A stretch of DNA of 64,000 bases from Diaphorobacter limosus (GCF_033100095.1 NZ_CP136921.1:2326501-2390500), one strand, 5' to 3'; numbered from the stretch's first letter, positions 1-8,601 are shown. Made by a program: numbers and translations. The notes: generated from the letters alone by a model not told the origin.

Positions 1-1278
1 CTGGCGGATCTCGCCCACATGCGCCAGCATCGGAAACAGCAGCTTGACCGGCCCATGCACTGCGGCGCGCAGCACGGCACGTAGCTGGGTGCGGAACATG
101 GCCGGGTCAGCCAGGCTCCAGCGAATGGCGCGCAAGCCCAGCGCCGGGTTGAGCGAACTGTCCTTGTGCGACTTGTCCAGCGGCTTGTCCGCGCCCACAT
201 CGATGGTGCGTATGGTGACCGGCAGGCCCTGCATGCCCTCCACCGCCTCACGGTAGGCCTGGTACTGCTCCTCCTCGTCGGGCATGCGTCCGGCGCGCCC
301 CATGAACAGAAACTCGCTGCGAAACAGTCCGACACCTTCCGCCCCCGCGCGCAGCGCAGATGCGACATCGCCGGGTTGCTCGATGTTCGCCAGCAGTTCG
401 ATCGCCTGGGCATCCAGCGTCACCGCCGGCGTGTGCCGCAGGCGCGTCAGGCGCTCGCGCTCCAGCGCGATCTGGCGCTGCTTGAAACCATACTCGGCCA
501 GGATGATGGGCGACGGGTCGACGATCACCGCCCCCGCGTCCCCGTCGATGATCACCCAGTCGTCCTGGCGCACCAGCTGGCTGGCGCCGCGTGCGCCAAC
601 GACGGCAGGAATGTCCATGCTGCGCGCCACGATGGCCGTGTGACTGGTCTTCCCGCCCACATCGGTAATGAAGCCCGTGAACACGCTTTGCTTGAATTGC
701 AGCATGTCGGCCGGCGACAGATCATGTGCCACCAGCACCAGTGGCACGTCGGCGGCGCCGCCCTGCAGGAACTCGGCCTCGGCGCCGGCCTCGGCCTGGC
801 GGCGCGGGCTGCGCGGCGGCGGCGCCACGGGGCTGGCCACGCCTTTCATGCGGCGCAGGATGCGTTCGACCACCTGCTCCAGATCGGCCTTGCGCTCGCG
901 CAGGTAGTCGTCCTCCATCTCGTCGAACTGGCGGCTGATGATCTCCAGCTGCGTGGTCAGCGCCCATTCGGCGTTGTACAGGCGGTCGGTGATCCAGTGC
1001 TTCACGCCGCTGACCAGCATCTCGTCCTGCAGCAGCAGCAGGTGCACATCCAGCAGCGCCGCGAGTTCGGACGGCGCATCCGGCGGCAGGTCGGCACGCA
1101 GACGCTGCAACTCATCGACCACGGCATTGCGGCCATTACGCACGCGCGCTATCTCGGCCTGCACCTGCGTTGGTTCGATGAAGTAATGCGCCACCTCCAT
1201 GCGACTGGACGTGGCCAGTACCGCACGCCCGATGGCAATGCCGCGCGCGACGGACAGGCCGTGGATGGAGAAGCTCAT
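1..1278 (-). CDS. ptsI: PTS enzyme I (phosphoenolpyruvate-protein phosphotransferase), 3' end outside window
   Basis: Cytosolic enzyme that autophosphorylates from phosphoenolpyruvate and passes the phosphate to HPr. Only the first 426 residues are present; the C-terminal part of the PEP-binding barrel with its catalytic Cys lies beyond base 1. The protein starts MSFSIHGLSVARGIAIG. The phospho-histidine site reads GGKTSHTAIVAR with the active His at residue 213, and FLFMGRAGRMPDEEEQ and ALGLRAIR mark the barrel. It follows ptsH after 17 bases on the same strand, so EIIA, HPr and EI form one operon. No EIIB or EIIC is nearby, which fits a regulatory or partial PTS. Start chosen at the ATG at 1278 in line with family N-termini. 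Confidence 0.95.
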   Translation of the reverse strand, partial: MSFSIHGLSVARGIAIGRAVLATSSRMEVAHYFIEPTQVQAEIARVRNGRNAVVDELQRLRADLPPDAPSELAALLDVHLLLLQDEMLVSGVKHWITDRLYNAEWALTTQLEIISRQFDEMEDDYLRERKADLEQVVERILRRMKGVASPVAPPPRSPRRQAEAGAEAEFLQGGAADVPLVLVAHDLSPADMLQFKQSVFTGFITDVGGKTSHTAIVARSMDIPAVVGARGASQLVRQDDWVIIDGDAGAVIVDPSPIILAEYGFKQRQIALERERLTRLRHTPAVTLDAQAIELLANIEQPGDVASALRAGAEGVGLFRSEFLFMGRAGRMPDEEEQYQAYREAVEGMQGLPVTIRTIDVGADKPLDKSHKDSSLNPALGLRAIRWSLADPAMFRTQLRAVLRAAVHGPVKLLFPMLAHVGEIRQ

Positions 1279-1296
1279 GTGCGCCTCGCTCGTGAC

Positions 1297-1566
1297 TTAT
1301 TCGCCTTCGCCAAACTTGTCGTCTATCAGAGCCAGCAGCGCGTTCATGGCCTCCTGCTCCTGCGCGCCATCGGTCTCCACCTCGACCTGCGTACCCAGGC
1401 CTGCGGCCAGCATCATCACGCCCATGATGCTCTTGGCGTTGATGCGGCGCTCGCCCTTGCTCATCCAGACCTCGCAGGGATAGCTGCCCGCAAGCTTGGT
1501 GAGCTTGGCCGAGGCACGGGCGTGCAGACCCAACTTGTTGCTGATGGTGATGCTGTTCTTGATCAT
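1297..1566 (-). CDS. ptsH: PTS phosphocarrier protein HPr
   Basis: An 89-residue HPr, the usual family length. It carries phosphate from enzyme I to EIIA proteins. The active-site motif LGLHARAS places the catalytic His at residue 15. The regulatory-serine region INAKSIMGVM has Ser46, the residue phosphorylated by HPr kinase where that enzyme exists. The ATG at 1566 overlaps the EIIA stop codon by four bases (ATGA), which indicates translational coupling. A longer in-frame extension to 1683 lies inside the EIIA gene and is rejected. Confidence 0.97.
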   Translation of the reverse strand: MIKNSITISNKLGLHARASAKLTKLAGSYPCEVWMSKGERRINAKSIMGVMMLAAGLGTQVEVETDGAQEQEAMNALLALIDDKFGEGE

Positions 1567-2003
1567 GGATGGCACATCGGTTTTGGAGCTGCGGCGCTGA
1601 CGCCCTCGACCCGCATCACACCCTGGGTGGCGCCGGCCAGGGCGCGCTTGGCCAGGGCGTCCAGCGGCTCGGCGCGGTAGCACCAGGCACGCAGCAGCAT
1701 GGGCAGGTTCACGCCGGCGAGCAGATGTGAATGCACATCATCGACCAGGCGCTGCGCAACATTGCAGGGCGTGGCGCCAACCACATCGGTCAGCACCAGC
1801 ACCGAAGCCGCACCCAGTGGCTCCAGCAAGGCCCGCGCGGCCGCCAGGGTCTGCTCCGGCGGCTCGTGGGGTGGCACGTCCAGCACCAGCAGGTCAGCCG
1901 CGCAATCAGGAAACACATGCACGGCGCATTCGCGCAGCGCGCTGGCCAGGGGGGCGTGGGCGATGATGAAAAGACGGGTATGCATGGCGTAAGGCTTTGC
2001 CAT
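1563..2003 (-). CDS. Mannose-type PTS EIIA protein
   Basis: A 146-residue single-domain EIIA of the mannose/sorbose family. The N-terminal strand FIIAHAPLA carries the phospho-accepting His (residue 16, or 10 if the second Met is the start). VLVLTDVVGATPCNVAQ and AGVNLPMLLRA match the ManX EIIA fold. First gene of the EIIA-ptsH-ptsI operon. No cognate EIIB/EIIC is present, so a regulatory rather than sugar-uptake role is likely, as known for betaproteobacterial PTS loci. Start uncertain: ATG at 2003 or at 1985. Neither has a clear Shine-Dalgarno, and the second fits ManX N-termini better. Confidence 0.85.
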   Translation of the reverse strand: MAKPYAMHTRLFIIAHAPLASALRECAVHVFPDCAADLLVLDVPPHEPPEQTLAAARALLEPLGAASVLVLTDVVGATPCNVAQRLVDDVHSHLLAGVNLPMLLRAWCYRAEPLDALAKRALAGATQGVMRVEGVSAAAPKPMCHP

Positions 2004-2206
2004 GCATTATCACCGTGCCCATGCCATGCCAGCGGTCTGCGGCGCGGCGGGCCAGCCACGGGGTATGAAACTGCCGGGCGCCAGACCAAGGCCGGATGAA
2101 ACTTCGCGCTCCTGGCGCAATCCCATGCCAGCGGCGGCGAATCCAGCGCTGCGGCACAATCGCAACGCATTTGGGGCCCGCACCGGGCCGGCATGAGGAA
2201 CAGGGT
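2004..2206. other. Divergent intergenic region between EIIA and the TlpA-like gene
   Basis: About 200 bases that must hold the promoters of the PTS operon (minus) and the thioredoxin-like gene (plus). I could not fix a convincing -35/-10 pair on either strand. A GAGG-type Shine-Dalgarno precedes the ATG at 2207. Confidence 0.4.
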
Positions 2207-2710
2207 ATGCAGATCAAGCATTGGCTGGTGGCAGGCGTGGTGGCCGCAGGCGTCGCCATCGGGGCCGTGGTGGTGCTGGGCTCCGGGACATCGGTGGCGC
2301 CGCAATCGACCTTTGTGCTGCTCGATGGGTCACAGCAGACCACGGCCGACCTCCGGGGCAAGGTCACCCTGGTGAACTTCTGGGCCACCAGCTGCACCAC
2401 CTGTGTCGCCGAGATGCCCGATATCGTCGCCACCTACGACAAGTACAAGGGCCAGGGTTTCGAGACCCTGGCCGTGGCCATGAGCTACGATCCGCCGAGT
2501 TATGTGGTGAACTTCACCGAAACGCGCAAGCTGCCCTTCAAGGTGGCCATCGACAACACCGGTGCCGTCGCCAAGGCCTGGGGCGACGTCAAGCTCACTC
2601 CCACCACCTACATCGTCAACAAGCGCGGGGAGATCGTGAAGAGCTATGTCGGCGCCCCCGACTTCACCGAACTGCACCGCTTGATTGAAAAGCTGCTGGC
2701 CGAGGCCTGA
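2207..2710 (+). CDS. TlpA/ResA-family thiol-disulfide oxidoreductase
   Basis: A 167-residue membrane-anchored thioredoxin-like protein. Residues about 6-27 form an N-terminal hydrophobic anchor or signal. The thioredoxin fold follows with NFWATSCTTC (redox pair Cys63/Cys66) and the cis-Pro segment KLTPTTYIVNKRGE. Members of this family reduce disulfides in periplasmic proteins, often apocytochromes c. The neighbouring cytochrome c' and b-type cytochrome genes fit that role, though this is inference. Start chosen at the ATG at 2207, which follows a purine-rich ribosome binding site and directly precedes the anchor; longer in-frame extensions have no family support. Confidence 0.88.
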   Translation: MQIKHWLVAGVVAAGVAIGAVVVLGSGTSVAPQSTFVLLDGSQQTTADLRGKVTLVNFWATSCTTCVAEMPDIVATYDKYKGQGFETLAVAMSYDPPSYVVNFTETRKLPFKVAIDNTGAVAKAWGDVKLTPTTYIVNKRGEIVKSYVGAPDFTELHRLIEKLLAEA

Positions 2711-2719
2711 GGCATGCAA

Positions 2720-2759
2720 CGCAAAAGGCCGGTTTCATTAACGAAACCGGCCTTTTGCG
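2720..2759. terminator. Bidirectional terminator hairpin
   Basis: A perfect 17-bp inverted repeat: arms 2720-2736 and 2743-2759 with a 6-base loop. The arms carry an AAAA block outside the GC stem, so each strand ends in TTTTGC. It lies between two convergent genes and serves both. Confidence 0.85.
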
Positions 2760-2760
2760 C

Positions 2761-2800
2761 TTATAGACAGTACGCCTGAAGCTATATTTTTGATAGCTTA
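2761..2800 (-). repeat. Dispersed intergenic repeat, copy A (partial)
   Basis: Contains GCCTGAAGCTAT followed by TTTTTGATAGC, the A/T-rich end of the family. It abuts the perfect terminator hairpin at 2720-2759 and includes the stop codon of the cytochrome c' gene. It lies at a convergent junction. Confidence 0.6.
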
Positions 2801-3259
2801 ACGATTGCGAAAGGCGTCGTGGCAAGACTTGCAGGACTGCGCTGCCGGGCCAAAGGCGGTTTTGATCTGCTCCAGGTTGCCGGTCTTCGCCGCACTGGCC
2901 AGCTTGGCCGCCTCGGCCTGGAAGGTCTGGGCATGCTCATTGAACTTGGCCTTCTCGGTCCACACGTTGGGTTTGGCCTTGTGCGGCGCGCCCTTGTCGG
3001 TTCCCGGGCCAAAGCCGGTCCAGGGCAGCGCCGCCATGGCGGCCACGATGTCAGCGTTTTCCTGCGCCGCCTTGGCATCAAACGGCAGCTTGCCGTTGAC
3101 CATGGCACCGATGCGGCCAAAGTGCTGACCGATCACGAACAGGCTGCCCTGGCGGTACTTGACGGCCTCTTCGGACTTGGCGAACTGGGCATGCGCAGGC
3201 AATGCGAGCAAGGTGGTTACAGCGACTGCGGCGGAAATGGCAAGGGTCTTGAAGGTCAT
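2798..3259 (-). CDS. Cytochrome c' (periplasmic c-type cytochrome)
   Basis: A 153-residue protein of the cytochrome c'/c-556 four-helix family. Signal peptide about residues 1-24, with cleavage after ALPAHA. The single haem motif CKSCH lies at the C-terminal end, typical of class II cytochromes c. Cytochromes c' bind NO and may protect against nitrosative stress; the role here is inferred from the family. The gene diverges from a b-type cytochrome gene, and such pairs are common in betaproteobacteria. Its stop codon lies inside dispersed-repeat copy A. Confidence 0.92.
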   Translation of the reverse strand: MTFKTLAISAAVAVTTLLALPAHAQFAKSEEAVKYRQGSLFVIGQHFGRIGAMVNGKLPFDAKAAQENADIVAAMAALPWTGFGPGTDKGAPHKAKPNVWTEKAKFNEHAQTFQAEAAKLASAAKTGNLEQIKTAFGPAAQSCKSCHDAFRNR

Positions 3260-3431
3260 GGGAATCCGGTTGTTGTTGGCATCTGCATGGCCGGCGCCTG
3301 CGCCAGGCCGCGCGCAGTATCACCGTGCAACGTAAAGCGCATGTATATGACCCCAGGGTTTCCTCGGATTTTCTTGGCGCCATCTGCCGCTGGGCACAAT
3401 TCGCCGGTTTCCAGTTCAGGTTTCGCAATTC

Positions 3432-4097
3432 ATGCAGCACAAGGTTCGCGTCTGGGATCTTCCCACCCGTTTGTTTCATTGGTTTCTGGCAGCCACGGTG
3501 GTGGCACTGGTGATCACCGCCAAGGTCGGCGGCAACGCCATGCAATGGCACCTGCGGCTGGGGCATGTGATGCTGGCCCTGCTGTTGTTTCGCCTGGTCT
3601 GGGGCGTGGTGGGCGGGCATTGGTCACGTTTTGCCAGCTTTGTGCATTCACCCACGCGGTTGTGGCGCCATCTGCGCGGTCAGGCCAGCGAGGAGACGGC
3701 AGGACATTCACCGCTGGGCGCACTCTCGGTCTTCGCCCTGCTCGCCGTTTTGCTGGCCCAGGTCGGCAGTGGCCTGCTGAGCGATGACGAAATCTCATTT
3801 TCCGGGCCGCTGGTGCGCTTCGTTTCGGGCGAATGGGTCGGCCTGGCCACCTGGTTTCATTCCGACCTGGGGCAATACCTGCTGATCGGCCTGGTCGCGC
3901 TGCACCTGCTGGCCATTGGCTACTACGTGCTGGTGCGGCGCCGGACTCTGGTGCGCCCCATGCTGCATGGCGACAAGCTGCTGACCCGCCAGGCACCCGC
4001 ATCGCGCGACGATGTGGCGGCGCGCACCGGTGCAGCCGTGGTGGCGGTGCTGAGCGCCGCGCTGGCGTGGTGGATATCCGGGCTTGGCGCTGGCTGA
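3432..4097 (+). CDS. Cytochrome b561-type membrane protein
   Basis: A 221-residue di-haem b-type cytochrome of the Ni/Fe-hydrogenase cytochrome b / CytB group. The N-terminus VRVWDLPTRLFHWFLA is the family hallmark, with His16 in the first membrane helix. Further candidate ligands lie in HLRLGHVML and in the later helices (FHSDLGQYLL, LVALHLLAIG). Four membrane helices are visible, plus a C-terminal one. It probably exchanges electrons between quinol and a periplasmic c-type cytochrome, most simply the divergently encoded cytochrome c'. Confidence 0.9.
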   Translation: MQHKVRVWDLPTRLFHWFLAATVVALVITAKVGGNAMQWHLRLGHVMLALLLFRLVWGVVGGHWSRFASFVHSPTRLWRHLRGQASEETAGHSPLGALSVFALLAVLLAQVGSGLLSDDEISFSGPLVRFVSGEWVGLATWFHSDLGQYLLIGLVALHLLAIGYYVLVRRRTLVRPMLHGDKLLTRQAPASRDDVAARTGAAVVAVLSAALAWWISGLGAG

Positions 4098-4147
4098 CTT
4101 GCCGCTAAACTGCAACGTCTTCCGCTACCCGCCCCCGTTTTCGCACA

Positions 4148-4642
4148 GTGGATCCCGCACCCTCCATCCGCCTGTTCATACCCAGCCAAGCCCACGAGAT
4201 GGATGCCGTGCGCGCCATCTTCCAAGAATATGCCGACAGCCTGGACGTGGATCTGGAATTTCAGAACTTCGCCGATGAGCTGGCCCATTTGCCCGGCGAG
4301 TACAGCGCCCCGCGCGGCCTGCTGCTGCTGGCCGAGGTGGATGGCAGCATCGCCGGCTGCTGCGGCCTGAGGCCGCTGGACAGCGTGGACTATGCCAATG
4401 CCGGTGAGATGAAGCGTCTGTACGTGCGCAAGGCGTTTCGCGGCTTCGGCCTGGGACGCCAGCTGGCCGAGGCCATTCTGGATGCCGCACACCAGGCAGG
4501 CTACGCCTGCGTGCTGCTCGATACGCTGGACGGCATGGAGGCCGCGCGCGCGCTGTATGCCGAACTGGGTTTTACCGAGATACCGCCCTATTACCACAAC
4601 CCGGTGAGCGGGTCGCATTACCTGAAGGCGGATATCGGTTGA
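4148..4642 (+). CDS. GNAT-family N-acetyltransferase
   Basis: A 164-residue single GNAT domain. Acetyl-CoA-binding motif A is seen as MKRLYVRKAFRGFGLGRQL (residues about 80-100). The C-terminal ARALYAELGFTEIPPYY matches motif B and the closing strand. Substrate unknown. The reading frame starts at a GTG (4148) with no clear Shine-Dalgarno; the first ATG in frame, at 4199-4201, would remove the first beta strand, so GTG is preferred. It converges on the peroxiredoxin gene, with repeat copy B and a terminator between. Confidence 0.85.
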   Translation: MDPAPSIRLFIPSQAHEMDAVRAIFQEYADSLDVDLEFQNFADELAHLPGEYSAPRGLLLLAEVDGSIAGCCGLRPLDSVDYANAGEMKRLYVRKAFRGFGLGRQLAEAILDAAHQAGYACVLLDTLDGMEAARALYAELGFTEIPPYYHNPVSGSHYLKADIG

Positions 4643-4648
4643 AATTGG

Positions 4649-4707
4649 AATGATTTTGGCCTCTGGCGCGCTTCAATCAAGCGCGAGAAGCTATACATAT
4701 AATAGTA
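4649..4707 (-). repeat. Dispersed intergenic repeat, copy B
   Basis: Near full-length copy: GATTTTGGCCTCTGG, then the GCGCGCTT / AAGCGCG stem around a 5-base loop, then GAAGCTAT and an A/T tail. Followed directly by a GC-rich terminator hairpin at a convergent gene junction. Confidence 0.75.
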
Positions 4708-4708
4708 A

Positions 4709-4740
4709 ATGCCGCACCAGCCCACGGGCTGGTGCGGCAT
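4709..4740. terminator. GC-rich hairpin between convergent genes
   Basis: A perfect inverted repeat with arms 4709-4723 and 4726-4740 (ATGCCGCACCAGCCC and complement). It has no long T-run of its own on either side, but it lies 17-20 bases from the 3' end of the peroxiredoxin gene and right behind the repeat. Probably ends both convergent transcripts. Confidence 0.7.
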
Positions 4741-4759
4741 TGACCTTGGTGGAACCTTA

Positions 4760-5266
4760 TCAGGCCTTGAGCTGACCGAGCATGGTTGCGGCGTCGCTGA
4801 CCTCGAACTTGCCGGGCGCTTCCACGTTCAGGCTGGCCACCTTGCCATCCTTGACCAGCATGGAATAGCGGTTGCTGCGCAGGCCCAGGCCCTTGCCGTT
4901 CAAGTCCAGCGTCAGGCCGGTGGCCTTGGCAAAGGCAGCGTCACCGTCGGCCAGCATGCGCACCTTGTTGGCCGTCTTCTGATCCCGTGCCCAGGCGCCC
5001 ATCACGAAGGCATCGTTCACCGACAGGCACCAGATCTCATCCACGCCGGCAGCCTTCAGGGCATCGGCCTGCGCCACATAGCCCGGCACATGCTGGTTGG
5101 AACAGGTGGGGGTGAAGGCACCCGGCACGGCGAACAGCGCAATGGTCTTGCCTGCGGCAGCCTTGTGCACATCCACGGCATTGGGGCCCATGCTGCAGCC
5201 ATTGCCCTCGACCTCGATGTATTCCATCAGGGTGGTGGCGGGAAGTTGGTCACCGACTTTGATCAT
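4760..5266 (-). CDS. Prx5-type peroxiredoxin
   Basis: A 168-residue thiol peroxidase that reduces H2O2 and alkyl hydroperoxides in the cytosol. The peroxidatic motif PGAFTPTCS has its Cys at residue 55. A second Cys (80, in DEIWCLSVND) is at the family's usual position. NRYSMLVKDGKV is the conserved Arg-containing segment. It resembles the glutaredoxin- or thioredoxin-dependent Prx5 group rather than AhpC. A GGAG Shine-Dalgarno precedes the ATG at 5266. It is downstream of the ribosomal block on the same strand, but an intrinsic terminator separates the two. Confidence 0.93.
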   Translation of the reverse strand: MIKVGDQLPATTLMEYIEVEGNGCSMGPNAVDVHKAAAGKTIALFAVPGAFTPTCSNQHVPGYVAQADALKAAGVDEIWCLSVNDAFVMGAWARDQKTANKVRMLADGDAAFAKATGLTLDLNGKGLGLRSNRYSMLVKDGKVASLNVEAPGKFEVSDAATMLGQLKA

Positions 5267-5287
5267 GCTCGACTCCTTGGAATAAAA

Positions 5288-5312
5288 AAACGACCCACAT
5301 TGTGGGTCGTTT
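5288..5312 (-). terminator. Intrinsic terminator closing the ribosomal gene cluster
   Basis: Read on the minus strand: a 12-bp stem AAACGACCCACA with its complement, followed by a run of seven T. Textbook rho-independent terminator, 34 bases after the rpsQ stop. It separates the ribosomal transcript from the peroxiredoxin gene. Confidence 0.92.
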
Positions 5313-5345
5313 CCATGGGCATTGCTGCCCGGGAGCCGATAAGGC

Positions 5346-5615
5346 TTAGACCAGAGCGGCCTTTTGCACCAGGCGGGTCGCTACCCAGTTCTTGGTCTTG
5401 GAAAGCGGACGGCTTTCCGTGATCTCGATGGTGTCGCCCATCTTGTACTCGCCGTTCTCGTCGTGGGCGTGGTACTTGCTCGACTTGATCATGATCTTGT
5501 CGTAGATGGGGTGCTTGACGCGGCGCTCGACGAGCACGGTCACGGTCTTGGTACGCTTGTCGCTGACCACCTTGCCAACCAAGGTGCGCTTGAGGGAGGG
5601 TTTGGCTTCCGTCAT
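5346..5615 (-). CDS. rpsQ: 30S ribosomal protein S17
   Basis: An 89-residue S17 (E. coli form 84). It binds 16S rRNA early in 30S assembly. Conserved [17 protein letters not shown] and [20 protein letters not shown] are present. Start taken at the ATG at 5615, which has GGAG eight bases upstream; an in-frame extension upstream is not part of the family. Last gene of the cluster; an intrinsic terminator follows. Confidence 0.98.
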   Translation of the reverse strand: MTEAKPSLKRTLVGKVVSDKRTKTVTVLVERRVKHPIYDKIMIKSSKYHAHDENGEYKMGDTIEITESRPLSKTKNWVATRLVQKAALV

Positions 5616-5628
5616 GTTCGCTCCTGGA

Positions 5629-5826
5629 TTACTTGGCGGCTTGCTTTTCAGCAAGAATGGTCTTGGCGCGGGCAATGTCACGGCGCGTGGTACGCAGCGT
5701 GTTGGTGTTGCCCAGCTGTTGCGTGGCCTTCTGCATGCGAAGGCCGAAATGGGCCTTTTGCAGCGACTTGATTTCGGCTTCGAGGCCGGCCACGTCCTTT
5801 TGGCGGAGTTCAGCAGCTTTGGTCAT
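5629..5826 (-). CDS. rpmC: 50S ribosomal protein L29
   Basis: A 65-residue L29 near the polypeptide exit tunnel. The N-terminus [11 protein letters not shown] and the [13 protein letters not shown] / [11 protein letters not shown] helices are the family pattern. 11 bases after rplP and 13 before rpsQ. Confidence 0.97.
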   Translation of the reverse strand: MTKAAELRQKDVAGLEAEIKSLQKAHFGLRMQKATQQLGNTNTLRTTRRDIARAKTILAEKQAAK

Positions 5827-5837
5827 GTTGATTCTCC

Positions 5838-6254
5838 TTAGGCGCCAATCTGACGGGCAACGAAGGTGGTGCGTAGCGGCAGCTTGGCGGCAGCCAGGCG
5901 GAACGCTTCGCGGGCCAGTTCTTCGGGAACGCCAACGATTTCGAACACCACCTTGCCGGGCTGGATCTCGGCAACGTAGTACTCGGGGTTGCCCTTGCCG
6001 TTACCCATACGCACTTCTGCGGGCTTGGTGGAAATCGGCTTGTCGGGGAACACGCGGATCCAGATACGACCGCCACGCTTGACGTGACGCGAGATCGCAC
6101 GACGTGCGGCCTCGATCTGGCGGGCCGTCAGACGGCCACGATCCGTGCACTTCAGACCGAAGTCACCGAATGCCACCGAATTGCCACGCGTGGCGATACC
6201 GGTGTTGCGGCCTTTTTGCTCCTTACGGAACTTGCGGCGAGCAGGTTGCAGCAT
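5838..6254 (-). CDS. rplP: 50S ribosomal protein L16
   Basis: A 138-residue L16, the protein that helps position the tRNA acceptor arm in the peptidyl transferase centre. [30 protein letters not shown] and [12 protein letters not shown] are diagnostic. Length matches the family (about 136). Two bases after rpsC. Confidence 0.98.
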   Translation of the reverse strand: MLQPARRKFRKEQKGRNTGIATRGNSVAFGDFGLKCTDRGRLTARQIEAARRAISRHVKRGGRIWIRVFPDKPISTKPAEVRMGNGKGNPEYYVAEIQPGKVVFEIVGVPEELAREAFRLAAAKLPLRTTFVARQIGA

Positions 6255-6256
6255 GT

Positions 6257-7126
6257 TTATTCTCCTTTACCGTCCGCAGCTGAAGCGGGCGCGTCTTTAC
6301 GAACGCGCTTAACGGAATCTGCACCAGCGCCAGCGGGCTTGTCGCTACCGTCGGCAGGTGCTGCGTTGGCGCCCATGGGGCGGCGGCCACCACGGCCGGC
6401 ACCGTCACGGCGGCCATCACCACGGCCGTCGCGGCGCGGGCCACGCGGGCGGCGCTCCTCTTCGGGGCGCGGCGTCTCGGCAGCAGGCAGGTCGCCACGA
6501 CCCAGTGTGTCGCCCTTGTAGACCCAGACCTTCACGCCGATCACACCATAGGTGGTCTTGGCTTCGGAGGTGCCGTAGTCGATGTCGGCGCGCAGGGTGT
6601 GCAGCGGTACACGGCCTTCGCGGTACCACTCGGTACGGGCGATTTCGATGCCGTTCAGACGACCGGCGGACATGATCTTGATGCCCTGGGCGCCCAGGCG
6701 CATGGCGTTCTGCATGGCGCGCTTCATGGCGCGGCGGAACATGATGCGCTTTTCCAGCTGCTGGGTGATCGAGTCGGCGATCAGCTTGGCATCGATTTCG
6801 GGCTTGCGCACTTCCTCGATGTTGACAGCAACGGGCACGCCCAGACGCGTAGCGAGTTCCTTCTTCAGGTTCTCGATATCCTCGCCCTTCTTGCCGATCA
6901 CGACGCCCGGACGTGCCGAGAAAATCGTGATGCGGGCGTTCTTGGCGGGGCGCTCGATCAGGATGCGCGAGACCGCGGCGTTCTTCAGCTTGGCCTTCAG
7001 GAACTCGCGCACCTTGATGTCTTCGGCCAGCATGCCGGCGAAGTCACGGTTGCTCGCGTACCAGCGGCTGGCCCAGTTACGGCTGACCGACAGGCGGAAG
7101 CCGGTAGGATGGATTTTCTGTCCCAT
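6257..7126 (-). CDS. rpsC: 30S ribosomal protein S3 with long basic C-terminal tail
   Basis: The conserved S3 core spans about residues 1-212: N-terminus [14 protein letters not shown] and a KH domain with [10 protein letters not shown] at residues 75-83. S3 lies at the mRNA entry of the 30S subunit. The protein is 289 residues against 233 in E. coli. The extra C-terminal tail is rich in Arg, Gly, Pro and Ala (for example [18 protein letters not shown]) and ends in a more mixed stretch. Similar tails occur in related betaproteobacteria to my knowledge; what the tail does is unknown. Confidence 0.98.
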   Translation of the reverse strand: MGQKIHPTGFRLSVSRNWASRWYASNRDFAGMLAEDIKVREFLKAKLKNAAVSRILIERPAKNARITIFSARPGVVIGKKGEDIENLKKELATRLGVPVAVNIEEVRKPEIDAKLIADSITQQLEKRIMFRRAMKRAMQNAMRLGAQGIKIMSAGRLNGIEIARTEWYREGRVPLHTLRADIDYGTSEAKTTYGVIGVKVWVYKGDTLGRGDLPAAETPRPEEERRPRGPRRDGRGDGRRDGAGRGGRRPMGANAAPADGSDKPAGAGADSVKRVRKDAPASAADGKGE

Positions 7127-7142
7127 ATTCTTCCTCTGGCCT

Positions 7143-7475
7143 TTAGTTGCCCACGGTCACGTAGATGTGGCACGTCGGCTTGCTGATGCGGTTGCCGCGG
7201 CCCTTGGCGCGCGCCGTGAAGCGCTTGAGCGTGGTGCCCTGCTCGACGAAGATGGTCTTGACCTTCAGATCGTCGATGTCGGCGCCGTCGTTGTGCTCGG
7301 CGTTGGCGATGGCGGACTCCAGCACCTTCTTGACGATCACGGCAGCTTTTTTCTGCGTGAAAGCCAGGATGTTCAGAGCCTGATCCACCTTCTTGCCGCG
7401 GATCAGATCAGCGACCAGGCGACCCTTGTCCACCGACAAACGGACGCCCCGGAGGACTGCACGTGTTTCAGACAT
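7143..7475 (-). CDS. rplV: 50S ribosomal protein L22
   Basis: 110 residues, the same length as in E. coli. L22 lines the exit tunnel, and its beta hairpin is the site of macrolide-resistance changes. [33 protein letters not shown] and [16 protein letters not shown] are diagnostic. Confidence 0.98.
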   Translation of the reverse strand: MSETRAVLRGVRLSVDKGRLVADLIRGKKVDQALNILAFTQKKAAVIVKKVLESAIANAEHNDGADIDDLKVKTIFVEQGTTLKRFTARAKGRGNRISKPTCHIYVTVGN

Positions 7476-7484
7476 GGTCGTTCC

Positions 7485-7763
7485 TTACTTCTTCTGGACT
7501 TTTTTGTCCGCGGGGTGACCCTTGAAGGTGCGCGTCAGGGCGAATTCGCCCAGCTTGTGGCCCACCATCTGGTCGGTGACATAAACCGGCACATGCTGCT
7601 TGCCGTTATGCACGGCAATGGTCAGACCGATGAACTCGGGCAGAACCATGGAGCGACGCGACCAGGTCTTGACTGGCTTCTTGTCCTTGGTGGCGATGGC
7701 CTTCTCGACCTTGGCCAGCAAGTGATGGTCAACAAACGGACCCTTTTTGAGAGAACGAGTCAT
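7485..7763 (-). CDS. rpsS: 30S ribosomal protein S19
   Basis: 92 residues, same as E. coli. Binds the 16S rRNA head next to S13. [32 protein letters not shown] and [17 protein letters not shown] are conserved. Nine bases before rplV. Confidence 0.98.
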   Translation of the reverse strand: MTRSLKKGPFVDHHLLAKVEKAIATKDKKPVKTWSRRSMVLPEFIGLTIAVHNGKQHVPVYVTDQMVGHKLGEFALTRTFKGHPADKKVQKK

Positions 7764-7773
7764 TTGCTACCTC

Positions 7774-8598
7774 TTACTTCTTGCGACGCGAGACGATCAT
7801 GGTCTGCGTGCGCTTGTTGTTGCGGGTGCGATAGCCCTTCGTCAGGTTGCCCCATGGGTCAACTGCGTGACGGCCTTCGCCGGTACGACCCTCACCACCA
7901 CCGTGCGGGTGGTCGATCGGGTTCATGGCCACACCGCGCACCGTCGGGCGGATGCCCATCCAGCGCTTGACACCGGCCTTGCCCAACTGGCGCAGGCTGT
8001 GCTCTTCGTTGGCCACTTCACCGATGGTGGCGCGGCACTCGATGTGGATCTTGCGCACTTCGCCGGAGCGCATGCGCACCTGGGCGTACATGCCTTCGCG
8101 CGCCAGCAGCGTGGCCGAGGTACCGGCCGAGCGGGCGATCTGGGCACCGGCACCGGCTTTCAGCTCGATGCAGTGGATGGTCGAGCCCACCGGGATGTTG
8201 CGGATCGGCAGCGTATTGCCGACGCGGATCGGGGCCTCGGAGCCGCTCACGATGGAGCTGCCCACTTCCAGGTTGCGCGGGGCGATGATGTAGCGACGCT
8301 CGCCGTCGGCATAGCACACCAGGGCGATATGGGCCGAGCGGTTGGGGTCGTACTCGATGCGCTCCACCTTGGCGGGGATGGCGTCCTTGTTGCGACGGAA
8401 GTCCACCACGCGGTAGTGGTGCTTGTGGCCACCGCCCTTGTGACGGGTGGTGATGTGACCGTTGTTGTTGCGGCCGGCCTTCTGGAACTGGGGTTCCAGC
8501 AAGGCTGCGAACGCCTCACCCTTGTGCAGGTGGTCACGCGAGATCTTCACCGTGCCGCGACGGCCCGGGGAAGTCGGTTTGATCTTGATAACGGCCAT
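7774..8598 (-). CDS. rplB: 50S ribosomal protein L2
   Basis: A 274-residue L2, needed for subunit association and peptidyl transfer. [12 protein letters not shown], the [16 protein letters not shown] segment and [14 protein letters not shown] (with the conserved His near residue 230) are all present. Ten bases before rpsS, three after rplW. Confidence 0.98.
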   Translation of the reverse strand: MAVIKIKPTSPGRRGTVKISRDHLHKGEAFAALLEPQFQKAGRNNNGHITTRHKGGGHKHHYRVVDFRRNKDAIPAKVERIEYDPNRSAHIALVCYADGERRYIIAPRNLEVGSSIVSGSEAPIRVGNTLPIRNIPVGSTIHCIELKAGAGAQIARSAGTSATLLAREGMYAQVRMRSGEVRKIHIECRATIGEVANEEHSLRQLGKAGVKRWMGIRPTVRGVAMNPIDHPHGGGEGRTGEGRHAVDPWGNLTKGYRTRNNKRTQTMIVSRRKK

Positions 8599-8601
8599 GG
8601 T

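Noticed and set aside
166..1680. 504-residue open frame antisense to ptsI and ptsH
   Set aside because: Shadow frame; ptsI and ptsH are certain.
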